Shown: positions 37,315 to 46,942 of the stretch, piece by piece
Layout: every line of letters begins with the position of its first letter
How positions within the stretch are numbered: position 1 is the stretch's first letter
DNA from: Bacteroidota bacterium
GTDB taxonomy: Bacteria; Bacteroidota; Bacteroidia; UKL13-3
Assembly (NCBI GenBank): GCA_027482225.1
Contig: JAIXWD010000006.1
Span: 124,001 to 188,000 of the forward strand
DNA: 64,000 nt
Reading direction: 5' to 3'
Translations under genes and position numbers: made by a program
Notes under the pieces: model-generated
Databases searched by the model: none
Told to the model about the DNA's origin: nothing
What the model saw: the letters and a program-made list of their open reading frames with translations, nothing else

Positions 37315-38244
37315 ATGTCTATTTTAATTATTATTTTAATTATTGCTTTAATTTTATATTTAAGCATTGTTACTGTTCAACAAGGTACAGTATCTGTATT
37401 AACCATGTTTGGTAAATACCGCAGGATCTTATATCCTGGTTTAAATTTCAGAATTCCTTTTTTAGAAGTTATTTTCAAGAAAATTTCCGTACAAAATCGT
37501 TCCATTGAGTTAGATTTTCAGGCCATCACGCAAGATCAAGCTAATGTATATTTTAAGGCCATGTTATTGTATAGTGTGGTGGATAACAAAGAGGAAACGC
37601 TAAAAAATGTGGCGTTTAAATTTGTGAATGAGCGTGATTTTATGACGGCATTGATACGTACCATTGAGGGCGGTATTCGCGGATTTGTTGCAACTAAAAA
37701 GCAAGCAGAAATTCTATCGTTACGTAAAGAAATTGTAGAGTATGTAAAAGAGGGAATTGATACGGTGGTTGAAACATGGGGTTTTCATTTATTAGACTTA
37801 CAGTTAAACGATATTACGTTTGATGATGCCATAACTAAAAGTATGGCGCAGGTTGTAGCATCAAGCAATTTAAAAGCTGCTGCTGAAAATGAAGGGCAGG
37901 CCTTATTAATTACCAAAACAAAAGCCGCAGAAGCAGATGGTAATGCAATAAAAATTGCCGCAGAAGCAGAGCGTATTGCAGCACAACTGCGTGGTCAAGG
38001 TGTGGCACTGTTCCGCAAGGAAGTTGCAAAGGGTATGAGTGAAGCGGCCAACGAAATGAAGGTTGCCGATTTAGACGCCTCATTCCTTTTATTTAGTATG
38101 TGGACAGAATCGATTAAACACTTTGCAGAAAATGGTAAAGGCAATGTGATATTTTTAGATGGCAGTTCTGAAGGTATGGACAGAACCATGAAACAAATGA
38201 TGGCCATGAATAGGTTAGATGATAATGATCAGTTGGTAAAATAA
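37315..38244 (+). CDS. SPFH/Band 7 domain membrane protein
   Basis: The 309-residue protein has one N-terminal transmembrane helix (LIIILIIALILYLSIVTV) followed by a Band 7 domain (VQQGTVSVLTMFGKYRRILYPGLNFRIPF, DFQAITQDQANVYFKAMLLYSVVD). An Ala/Glu-rich coiled coil follows (AAENEGQALLITKTKAAEADGNAIKIAAEAERIAAQ). Such proteins oligomerise at membrane microdomains and often regulate membrane proteases. No NfeD or protease gene is adjacent. A terminator follows. Confidence 0.88.
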   Translation: MSILIIILIIALILYLSIVTVQQGTVSVLTMFGKYRRILYPGLNFRIPFLEVIFKKISVQNRSIELDFQAITQDQANVYFKAMLLYSVVDNKEETLKNVAFKFVNERDFMTALIRTIEGGIRGFVATKKQAEILSLRKEIVEYVKEGIDTVVETWGFHLLDLQLNDITFDDAITKSMAQVVASSNLKAAAENEGQALLITKTKAAEADGNAIKIAAEAERIAAQLRGQGVALFRKEVAKGMSEAANEMKVADLDASFLLFSMWTESIKHFAENGKGNVIFLDGSSEGMDRTMKQMMAMNRLDDNDQLVK

Positions 38245-38268
38245 AATCGTATTTTTAGATGTTATTTT

Positions 38269-38303
38269 AATCCCAATTACTTTATTGTAGTTGGGATTTT
38301 TTT
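38269..38303 (+). terminator. Terminator after the SPFH gene
   Basis: AATCCCAATTAC pairs with GTAGTTGGGATT (one G-U pair) around TTTATT and is followed by a T run. Confidence 0.75.
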
Positions 38304-38645
38304 GATTAAAAGTTGTTTTATTAACTTGTTTGTAATATGCAAATCATAAGACTTATAGATGTTGTGTTTATCAGCAATTACATTAATAAAAATACAAGTA
38401 TGGTACATGTGGCCGATTAACAATAGAAAGCTGGGGCAAAGCATGTAGGTATTGATTATAATCAGTAACTAAGGAATGCGTATTAAATGTCTTCTGGTCA
38501 TGTAAAATTCGTTGGGAGCAGAAAATGTCCTCAATAATTGAAATGTTATTCAGTGTCGGTTTTATTTATACATAAATCGATTTAAAAACCATTGCCCTTT
38601 TTGTTCGTTTTACACATTTTTAAGATAAAAGGTTAATTCAAATTC
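38304..38645. other. Intergenic region between two convergent terminators
   Basis: About 340 bp of AT-rich sequence. I see no ORF of note, RNA gene or repeat. Confidence 0.5.
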
Positions 38646-38680
38646 AAAAAATAGGCTGCCCAATTTGAGCAGCCTATTTA
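38646..38680 (-). terminator. Terminator of the giant beta-helix gene
   Basis: AAATAGGCTGC (38649-38659) pairs perfectly with GCAGCCTATTT (38669-38679). On the minus strand the stem is followed by a T run, so it terminates the gene ending at 38701. Confidence 0.8.
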
Positions 38681-38700
38681 AGTTTTATTATTATGGTAGA

Positions 38701-41700
38701 TTATTCTTTAATCAACTTAGTTACCATTTCACTGCCACCAGCATCTACTTTAACAAAGTATATGCCAGGAGCCAAATGTTGTAATGAATCTACGCTAATC
38801 ATGTTATCACCTTTTACAACTTCACGTGCTATTTCTGCAACTGTTTTGCCGTATAGGTCAACAATAGTGATAATCGCCTTAGCATCCATATCAGCAGTTA
38901 CTTGAATACTTACGTTTGTATTAAATGGATTAGGGTAAACATTTACAGCTGGTTTTGTTCTTTCTTCGAAAGATACAGCCACAATAGGAGAGTACTCAAA
39001 CTTACCGTCAGCATCAACAATGCGTAAGCGGTAATAAACAGTTTTACCCATTGCAACTCTGCTAATATTTACATCAGTAAATTGATAGCTATTGCTAATA
39101 GAAGAGTTACCTGTGGCCCTAACCGAACCTGCAATTTCAAATCTATTACGGTCCATAGAACGCTCAATCACAAATTGAGAAGCATTGCGTTCACTTGCCG
39201 TAATCCAATTTAATTGTGCATGAGTATTTGCCTTAACTGCACGTAAGTTGGTTAACTTCACAGGAAGTGGGGTACCAATATCGCTTGTTCCTGTGAATGA
39301 TGTTGCTTCAAATAAATTGTTCATACCAAAAACATTAGCAACAGTATCAATAAAACTCATGGTACTATTGTTAAACCACCAGCTATAAAGGCCTGAAGTC
39401 ATTCTGTTCGCAAACTTAATATCTGTTTCAGTAGGCACTTTTCCCATTTGAAATGGCTTGTATTTCAAACGTAGGTCATAGGTAAATCCTACACCACCAG
39501 TTTGATTTAATGTCCAAAACGCATCCATCAAATGTGCTGCAGTATCAATCATTGCGTTACTGTTCGGGCTAGTTGCTCTGTTGCTAATTAAAGTGCCAGG
39601 AGCAAATCTGAAATTGATACTTGTAGGTAGCGTGCCACTATAGCCCCAAATAATAGAACCAAGCGTATCTCCGAAGCTCACAAAATGTTGAGTATTACCA
39701 TACCCAATTGTTCCAGTTGTTGTTGCTGGAGTTGGAAGCACACTAGGAGTAAATTCGTAGGCTCCAATATCTGGTGCACCAGTTTCTACAGCAATACTTC
39801 TATTGTTGTTATTTATGTCTTTATTAAGGTCATAAACTTGTATTCCACGTCCATTTAATACCCAACTGTTTGCATTTGAAGCAAGTGGTGTTAAATTAGA
39901 TGCTGAAGTAAATGTTGGATCAGCCTGTAATGAATTTAGATCACTTGCCCCAAGAATTGCGCCTTTCGCATTTGTAAAGTTAGCTGGCGTATATGATATT
40001 CCATTCAAGAATAACAAAGTACTACCTGTTGTGTTATATACGTTATGGTCTAACTGTTGAATTGCATTTAATCCACTAGCATTAATAATACTTATTGCTG
40101 GGGATGAGCCTGCTTTTATAGCGTTGTTCATAAAGTACATTTGGGTAGCGCCAACTATGCTGCCACCTGCAGTTGAACCTCCGAAAGTTATAGCACCCAT
40201 AGTTGTTGATGTGCCAGTAGTTAGTGTATTTATACTGTTATTGAAAACGCGCATGTCCGAGCAACTTATAAGGTATAAAGGTGAAGCTGTTCCACCGTTA
40301 ACCATTATTGCATTACCATAAATTTTACTGCTTCCAACTTCCCCATATTGAGCATGCCCACTAATATAGAAACCATAATTAGATGGTTGGAATAACTTGT
40401 TGTATGCTATTTCACTATTGGTTGATAAACCTGAAATAAAAACGCCATAGAATGAAGCTGCATTTGGTGTAATTTCATTGTAACGTATTTTTTGATCGGC
40501 ACGGCTGGTTAAATAAAGTCCATAATAATATGGATTGGTTATTACATTCGAATCGATTTGGCAACGTTGAGAATAGTTATTAATGATATTTTGCCCACCT
40601 AAGAATACCGCCATACTTCCATTTAATAGGTTGTTATTCGCAATATTAATGTCTGTTGCATTTGTTCCTGATGCACCAAAAATTAATGCATTTGCATCAC
40701 TTGTTGTGGTTACATTCATACCTTCAACATTGTTGTTACGAATACGAATATTTGCAGAATTAATAGATCCTGCTAAGCCTAACTGAAATACACGACCATT
40801 TGTAGCATTTGTATTTCTAATGGTCATGTGTTCGAAGTTTACGAACTGTGTACCATTAAATGTAACCACATAGTTATTAGCAGCACTTGTTGGCCCAAAG
40901 CTTAATATAACATTATTGCGGTTAAGTGTTGTAGAGCGGAAAGTGATTCTGTTTAGTGTACTAACTCCTGGTATAATTCCAAAAGTTAACTGTTCGTTAT
41001 ATGTACCATTAGATACATCAAAGGTAACAGCACCAAGCGCACCACCACATTGAAGTGCGTTAATAGCATTATTGAAATTTGTAAAATTTCTTGGTCCTAC
41101 ACCTGAAGGATTAATGGTGTATACACCACTCATTCCTTGACAAATATTGAGGTTAAATGTATCATTTAACATGTTAGCATCAACACTTGTATTAGGTGAT
41201 GAAGTATAGGCTCTCATTAAAATACTACCTCCTGTGTAGTTAAACTGCTGGCTTGAAGCGCTTGTTCCTGAGGTGGCATTAAAAGTTACAGTATCTGTGC
41301 CATTAGGTAAAATTGAACCAGTGTATAATTGACTATGCGAAGTTGCACCTGAAACATAAGTAACATTAATAGAGGTTATGTTTGCAATACCATGGTTTCT
41401 AATAACAACCCTAACATCAGTTAAACCCGTGTCAACTGGTGCCTTAGGTAAAGCGAAAGAAATTACCCCTCCGTCATTTGCTGGTGGACTAAATTCACTC
41501 ACCCCAACATCTGGTGTTGTTGCACTGCGGGTATTTCCATCAATATCTGCTACAACCCAGGTATTTGGTTTACCTATATTGTTAAATGGTATAGTGGTTA
41601 ACCGAAGGTTATTAATACTAGTAAAACTTGGGTTTAAAAATATTGAGTTAGAGTCGTTTCCAATAGTAGGTAAGGTTTGCCAATTTGCAAACGTTTGTGT

Positions 41701-44700
41701 TATTTGGTTATTCGAGCGATATGGGTAGGTTCCTAATCCATAATAAACATTATTATTTATGGTCCAATTTAAACCAATTTGTGTGATTGGGAATAGTGCA
41801 CCTCCATCACCTATCCATGCACAATATCCTGCATTAGGGTTGTTAAAAACATTATTAATGACATCAACAGTATTATATAATGAAGCGTTATTACTAAACA
41901 AGTAGAACGTAGTAGCTGTTGAACTTCCAGAAGTAATATTTACAGCATTGTGGGCAAAAACTAATTGTGATGGGTAACCCATAAGTATACCGTATGCTGT
42001 ATTCGCTGCAGTGCCAATTTGAATCATGTTGTTTGAAATTACAGATTTATTTGTAAGCGAACCTTGAGGATAAATAGTATAAATTGCATAACCACCATTT
42101 TGTCCTGAGAATTCGTTTGCATTAATTACCATACCTTCTCCACTATAACTTATGTATAAGCCATAGCTAAAAGTTGGATTTTGTTTACCCCCTCCAATTA
42201 TTCTGTTACGTTCAAATAAACTTCTTTCAATACCGTTGAAATATGAAAAGAAGTAGTTTTGGTCAAAAAAGTATGAGTTCCTTATTCTATTTCCTGTTGA
42301 TCTAGTTGTATTAGGTGCCATCATTATTAATCCGTAGTATCCGCCAATAAATGAAGAACTATCTATAGATAATGCATTGGCATTTATAAATGTTGATGAT
42401 GTAGGGATGGTTGGTAAAGAGCTTACTTCAAATACATTTATTAGTGAAGAGATAGTATTAGATGTAACTATAAATACACATTTATTAAAAGATAAACTAT
42501 CAGCGCTATTACCAGATAATCCATTGATTTGAACAGCCACCGCAACTGTTGAGCCGGTATTAATAATTTTGAAGTTACTAAAAGAGATGTTATCAGAACC
42601 AGTTATTGAAATTGTAGACCTATCGTTTGGGGTTGATCCTGCATAAGTTATAATTGTATTTGATGAATCAGCACCAATAAAACTTAAACGATTACCTGAT
42701 CCTAAGCCTGAAATATTTGAGAAGCTTAGTTTTTCATTGTAAGTACCAGCTGATACATTCACGGTTACGTTTCCTGCAATACCGCAAGTTTGTATTAATT
42801 GCACAACTGCACCAATTGTTTGGAAATTACCATTGCCATTAGGTAAAGCAGGGTTTACTGTAAAATTACCACTTAATGGCGTGCAAAAAGTTTGTTGTAC
42901 AGTATCGTTAAAACGTAAAATATCTGTTGTTGAGTTGGGTGATGAACTCCAAGCCTTAAGTGTAAATAAGCCTGAATTTGCAAAGTTAAAAGTTCCCAAT
43001 GCGGCAGAAATAGTATCGTTGGTAATTAAATTCCCCGACCAACTTGCACTTGTTTGATTAACCCCATTTACCTGCCAATCAATATTGGCTGAGGACAATG
43101 TAGCGGTACCAAAGTTTTTAATTACTGCATTAACATTCTGAACCCCTAAATTTAAAGGCATTGTGGGTGATGAAAACCCAATTAAACCTGCATCATTAGG
43201 AGAAACATCAAATTTGTAAACACCAGGATCTGGCAATGAATCATGCGGTACGCCCATGATATCGGTAGGTACTATTGAGCGTATATCAGACCCAATGTTA
43301 TTTAAACTATCTGCCCCTGGTGTAAATGGAGCTGGTGTAAATGCTGTTCTAAAATTAGGATTAGCAAATACACTAAACGAATCAAGAGGATTTACCGTGT
43401 TCGCACTTCTCCATGCTGCAAGGTCTGTTCTATTTGTTGTATAGTAACCAACAAAGTTATTGGTACTACCTGTTGGGGTACCATAATGTAATCCATTATT
43501 TCTGTAGTCGTAGGTATTACCTGTTGCACCTATATACATTAAGTATTTACTACCGCTACCACCTCTGTTTACGTGGAAAATATTGTTACGAACCCTTTGG
43601 TATGTTACACTGCTTGTTGTAAAAAATGCATAGGTTGCAGAAGTTGTGGTTGCTTGTGGATAGTCAATACTAATGGTGTTGTGGTATAGTTGACTCTCAT
43701 TAACAATTTGCTGATAAATTCCATAAATGGTTCCACCACCTTTGATATCGGCAATTAAATTATTTCTAATAACAACTGGCCTATTGGTACCTTGTGCAAT
43801 TAATAAGTACATACCATAAAAAATATTGGTAGTTGATTGTAACATTTCAAATGGTTTGGTAATCTTATTGCCATCAAATGTATCTCCAGATAAATATACA
43901 AAGTTTATTCCGTAGAAAGTTGTTGGTGATGATTTGGTTGGACGTGAAATCTCATTATTTTTTATCATACTACCAGTAACACCATATGCATAAATACCAT
44001 ATAAAGTAAAGTCTCTAATGATGTTGTCTCTAATTACATATCCATTATTTGTACCATCTGTATTGTTTGCACAAGCAGATATACCGTAATATGGACCTCC
44101 GCTAGCATTACCTATTATGGTGTTACCTATAAAACGATTAAAAAAACTGGTATTTGATGCTATTCCAGTTGGGTTACTTAAACTGGATGTAACGGCAATA
44201 CCAGCTGAAAGTGAGCCTCCAGTTACTGATGATATATCAATGTTACAACCTAAAATACTGACATAATCAGCACCAGTTGCAATTAAATAACCAACACCAT
44301 TACTTACATTAAGCGATTTTACATGTAGTTGATTAAATGTAACATAGTCGGTTCCAATTACGTTGATGATACCAATTAAACCAGGATTGGTGTTATTAAA
44401 CTCAACACGGTTTCCGTTACCATTAAAGGTAATGGTATTTGTGGCACTTGCTCCTGGAATCGTTGCAAGAAATACCTGATTAACATATGGTCCTGAATTG
44501 GCAACAACATTAAAAGTTACTGCACCACCAATGCCTCCCATACTAATATAATCAGCAAGTCCACTTAACGAGGTAAAATTACTTGCACTTGCAGCTGCAC
44601 CTTGATTAACTGTATATACACCTCCAGGCAGTAAACAAGCCGTAGTTCTGCTCATGCTATTGTTGGTTGTATTAGATTCAGTGGTGTTATTTGGATTACT

Positions 44701-46500
44701 GATTGTATAAGCAATATTGTAAACTGTGCCAACTTGAGCATTTATAGTTCCAAGTGTAATGTTATTTGATATTGTACCTCCTGCTAATGATCCTGTAAAA
44801 TTAACCGGTGTTTGTGCAACTCCATTCACTGTCCAATTGATTGTTGCAGATGTAATGATTGCAGTCCCTGCATTACGTATAGTAGCAGTAATGTTTTGGA
44901 TACCTGCAGCATAAGGAGCTACTGGTACATTTAAACTGTTGTTCGCAACATCTAATGAAATAGGAGAAGCTTCATAAGCACCAATATCTATTGGCGATGT
45001 TCGGTTCATACCATTAACATCTTTGGTTATGTGTGGCATGGCAACACCATTACCATTAAACCACCCATCTTGAGGTGCAAAATTGCGTGTAAGCGGATTA
45101 ATAAAGTTGGGATTAAAGTCAGAACTTGTATTATCTGCCGTACCCATATAAGCACTGTATTGACTGTAAGTATTATAATCTATGCCATTTATATTGGCCA
45201 TTTTGTAGCTTGATGCCAAGCCGAAATAAGAGTTTTTACCAAGGTCGGTTCCAGAGTTAAATGTACCTGATATAAATATAGAGTAAAATAAACCAACAGT
45301 GCTGGTTCTTGCATTGTAGAAAATATTATTTTTAAGTTCGTAAGCACTTGATGCACTTGGACTAAAACTTGAATAGAATCCATAGGTTGGAGATGAGCTA
45401 GTTACGGTGTTATTATGAAAAGCAACTGTATTATTTCTGATTCTGAAATTAAAGGCTGTTAAAAAGTAAAAACCATAGTGCGATCCTGTACCTGTGTTAA
45501 AATTAAATAAATTATTATCTATTACGTTGGGCTGCGCTGTAGTACCACTATAATTTATCCCATATACGCCAAAACATTGGTTAGTTGAAGTTGGACTTCC
45601 TGCGAATAAATCTGTTACAATGTTATTACGAATCGTATCTTGGCGACCAGAACTACTACCCAAGTAAAATGCATAGGTTGTGGTAAAAGATGTTTTGGTA
45701 GTTCTCCTTATGGTGTTACCATCAAAAGCTGTTGAATTACCATTGTTCCAATAAATACCATACATGAAAAAATCTTGTATGATATTATTATAAAATTTAT
45801 TGGCAGATATAATTGTTGATGTGGTAGCAGGAGAACCAATTATACCATAATACATACCTGCTCCTATTGGGTTACCGCGTACAATATTATTACTGATAAT
45901 ATTACGGTAACCGTTAGTCCCAATAGTAGTTAATGTTGTTAAGCTATTACTCCAAACAATACCAGCCGAATTATCAGCTGTGGAACTGGTAACAGAACTT
46001 ATATCAATATTACAACTATCAATAATGTTATCATCAGATCCTGTGAAAAAGTGAATACCCCATCCAAAGTTTGTACTGGTTGTTCTAATGGTAAGGTTTT
46101 TTAAACGATAAAAATCACCATTATTAAACCTAACTATAGCCATATCTGCATTTGATGTTGGGGCAAATTGAATGGCATTTCCATTACCATTTATTGTAAT
46201 GGTATTGGTAGCCGATGCACCTGTAATATTAGGAAATACCACTTGGCCAGTATATGGACCAGAGTTGGCTACAACATCAACAATTAGGGGGCCACTTACT
46301 CCAAATGGTGCACTATTAGCTGGACCGGCATCACTTCTTGTATTAGCACTTGTAAGATAGGTAATAAGGGAATTAAAATTTTGGAAGTTGGTTGCCGATG
46401 CAGTTTGATTGGCATCAATAGTTAACGTTCCTGTTACTTGTGCTGCTCTCGTCTGAGCCAAAATGGCCATACAGAGAATCATCAGTAATAGTTTTCTCAT
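38701..46500 (-). CDS. Giant secreted protein: four beta-helix modules, CARDB-like linkers, T9SS type A sorting domain
   Basis: The 2599-residue protein has a Sec signal (MRKLLLMILCMAILAQTRA). It is then built from four right-handed beta-helix modules starting near residues 20, 628, 1212 and 1792. Each opens with an ExYTVN/NFTVNP-like strand and a repeated pattern (SATNFQNFNSLITYL; SASNFTSLSGLADYI; NGNFQTIGAVVQLI; NFTNFNNAINAL). CARDB-like Ig domains separate them near 515, 1100 and 1671 (ITATIRNAGTAIITSA, VNAVIKNFGTATLSSA, VRVVIRNHGIANITSI). A fibronectin-III-like region (about 2410-2505) precedes the C-terminal type A sorting domain with NVYPNPFNTNV at about 2518. It is exported by T9SS and anchored or released. 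Adhesion or glycan cleavage is possible; no catalytic site is recognised. Confidence 0.9.
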   Translation of the reverse strand: MRKLLLMILCMAILAQTRAAQVTGTLTIDANQTASATNFQNFNSLITYLTSANTRSDAGPANSAPFGVSGPLIVDVVANSGPYTGQVVFPNITGASATNTITINGNGNAIQFAPTSNADMAIVRFNNGDFYRLKNLTIRTTSTNFGWGIHFFTGSDDNIIDSCNIDISSVTSSTADNSAGIVWSNSLTTLTTIGTNGYRNIISNNIVRGNPIGAGMYYGIIGSPATTSTIISANKFYNNIIQDFFMYGIYWNNGNSTAFDGNTIRRTTKTSFTTTYAFYLGSSSGRQDTIRNNIVTDLFAGSPTSTNQCFGVYGINYSGTTAQPNVIDNNLFNFNTGTGSHYGFYFLTAFNFRIRNNTVAFHNNTVTSSSPTYGFYSSFSPSASSAYELKNNIFYNARTSTVGLFYSIFISGTFNSGTDLGKNSYFGLASSYKMANINGIDYNTYSQYSAYMGTADNTSSDFNPNFINPLTRNFAPQDGWFNGNGVAMPHITKDVNGMNRTSPIDIGAYEASPISLDVANNSLNVPVAPYAAGIQNITATIRNAGTAIITSATINWTVNGVAQTPVNFTGSLAGGTISNNITLGTINAQVGTVYNIAYTISNPNNTTESNTTNNSMSRTTACLLPGGVYTVNQGAAASASNFTSLSGLADYISMGGIGGAVTFNVVANSGPYVNQVFLATIPGASATNTITFNGNGNRVEFNNTNPGLIGIINVIGTDYVTFNQLHVKSLNVSNGVGYLIATGADYVSILGCNIDISSVTGGSLSAGIAVTSSLSNPTGIASNTSFFNRFIGNTIIGNASGGPYYGISACANNTDGTNNGYVIRDNIIRDFTLYGIYAYGVTGSMIKNNEISRPTKSSPTTFYGINFVYLSGDTFDGNKITKPFEMLQSTTNIFYGMYLLIAQGTNRPVVIRNNLIADIKGGGTIYGIYQQIVNESQLYHNTISIDYPQATTTSATYAFFTTSSVTYQRVRNNIFHVNRGGSGSKYLMYIGATGNTYDYRNNGLHYGTPTGSTNNFVGYYTTNRTDLAAWRSANTVNPLDSFSVFANPNFRTAFTPAPFTPGADSLNNIGSDIRSIVPTDIMGVPHDSLPDPGVYKFDVSPNDAGLIGFSSPTMPLNLGVQNVNAVIKNFGTATLSSANIDWQVNGVNQTSASWSGNLITNDTISAALGTFNFANSGLFTLKAWSSSPNSTTDILRFNDTVQQTFCTPLSGNFTVNPALPNGNGNFQTIGAVVQLIQTCGIAGNVTVNVSAGTYNEKLSFSNISGLGSGNRLSFIGADSSNTIITYAGSTPNDRSTISITGSDNISFSNFKIINTGSTVAVAVQINGLSGNSADSLSFNKCVFIVTSNTISSLINVFEVSSLPTIPTSSTFINANALSIDSSSFIGGYYGLIMMAPNTTRSTGNRIRNSYFFDQNYFFSYFNGIERSLFERNRIIGGGKQNPTFSYGLYISYSGEGMVINANEFSGQNGGYAIYTIYPQGSLTNKSVISNNMIQIGTAANTAYGILMGYPSQLVFAHNAVNITSGSSTATTFYLFSNNASLYNTVDVINNVFNNPNAGYCAWIGDGGALFPITQIGLNWTINNNVYYGLGTYPYRSNNQITQTFANWQTLPTIGNDSNSIFLNPSFTSINNLRLTTIPFNNIGKPNTWVVADIDGNTRSATTPDVGVSEFSPPANDGGVISFALPKAPVDTGLTDVRVVIRNHGIANITSINVTYVSGATSHSQLYTGSILPNGTDTVTFNATSGTSASSQQFNYTGGSILMRAYTSSPNTSVDANMLNDTFNLNICQGMSGVYTINPSGVGPRNFTNFNNAINALQCGGALGAVTFDVSNGTYNEQLTFGIIPGVSTLNRITFRSTTLNRNNVILSFGPTSAANNYVVTFNGTQFVNFEHMTIRNTNATNGRVFQLGLAGSINSANIRIRNNNVEGMNVTTTSDANALIFGASGTNATDINIANNNLLNGSMAVFLGGQNIINNYSQRCQIDSNVITNPYYYGLYLTSRADQKIRYNEITPNAASFYGVFISGLSTNSEIAYNKLFQPSNYGFYISGHAQYGEVGSSKIYGNAIMVNGGTASPLYLISCSDMRVFNNSINTLTTGTSTTMGAITFGGSTAGGSIVGATQMYFMNNAIKAGSSPAISIINASGLNAIQQLDHNVYNTTGSTLLFLNGISYTPANFTNAKGAILGASDLNSLQADPTFTSASNLTPLASNANSWVLNGRGIQVYDLNKDINNNNRSIAVETGAPDIGAYEFTPSVLPTPATTTGTIGYGNTQHFVSFGDTLGSIIWGYSGTLPTSINFRFAPGTLISNRATSPNSNAMIDTAAHLMDAFWTLNQTGGVGFTYDLRLKYKPFQMGKVPTETDIKFANRMTSGLYSWWFNNSTMSFIDTVANVFGMNNLFEATSFTGTSDIGTPLPVKLTNLRAVKANTHAQLNWITASERNASQFVIERSMDRNRFEIAGSVRATGNSSISNSYQFTDVNISRVAMGKTVYYRLRIVDADGKFEYSPIVAVSFEERTKPAVNVYPNPFNTNVSIQVTADMDAKAIITIVDLYGKTVAEIAREVVKGDNMISVDSLQHLAPGIYFVKVDAGGSEMVTKLIKE

Positions 46501-46526
46501 AGTGTATTTGAATTAAGTTTGTTAAT

Positions 46527-46534
46527 CGAATATA
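46527..46534 (-). promoter_or_regulatory. Putative promoter of the giant beta-helix gene
   Basis: The minus strand has TATATTCG (variant -7 box). A TTG lies at 46553-46551, 16 bp upstream, slightly short of the usual spacing. The start codon is 26 nt downstream. Confidence 0.35.
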
Positions 46535-46690
46535 TAAAATATTTTAATAACAAGCATTAATAAATACTAAAAGAAATAATTGTTGGTAGTATTGATTATC
46601 TTAAACCAACTTGTTGTTACCTATTAAGAATCTTATCAAAAAATAGGTTTGGTTAAAAAGTGCAACTATTTTAAATTTATTTAAATGGAT

Positions 46691-46939
46691 TTAAACTATA
46701 GCTGTAACTCTGGTAATCTGTGGTATGGCAGATTTTAAACCATTTTCAATACCTGCTTTCATGGTCATGCTGCTCATGCTGCAACTACTACAGTTACCCA
46801 ATAAGCGTAATTGTACTTCCATTTCATCTGTAATATCAACCAATTCAACATCCCCACCATCGGCTTGTAAAAATGGGCGCATACTATTTAATGCAATCTC
46901 AATTTTTTGCTCTAATTCGGTTCTGTTTAAAGTTTCCAT
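46691..46939 (-). CDS. NifU C-terminal-domain (Nfu) Fe-S scaffold protein
   Basis: The 82-residue protein is a stand-alone Nfu domain: RPFLQADGGDVELVDI and the cluster-binding GNCSSCSMSSMTMKAGIE (Cys50 and Cys53). It assembles or carries a [4Fe-4S] cluster as a dimer. It begins 3 bp after the mrp stop, forming a two-gene Fe-S unit. Confidence 0.92.
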   Translation of the reverse strand: METLNRTELEQKIEIALNSMRPFLQADGGDVELVDITDEMEVQLRLLGNCSSCSMSSMTMKAGIENGLKSAIPQITRVTAIV

Positions 46940-46942
46940 TCG

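Noticed and set aside
40124-46360. Many plus-strand ORFs inside the giant gene
   Set aside because: They are antisense shadows of a highly repetitive beta-helix coding sequence.
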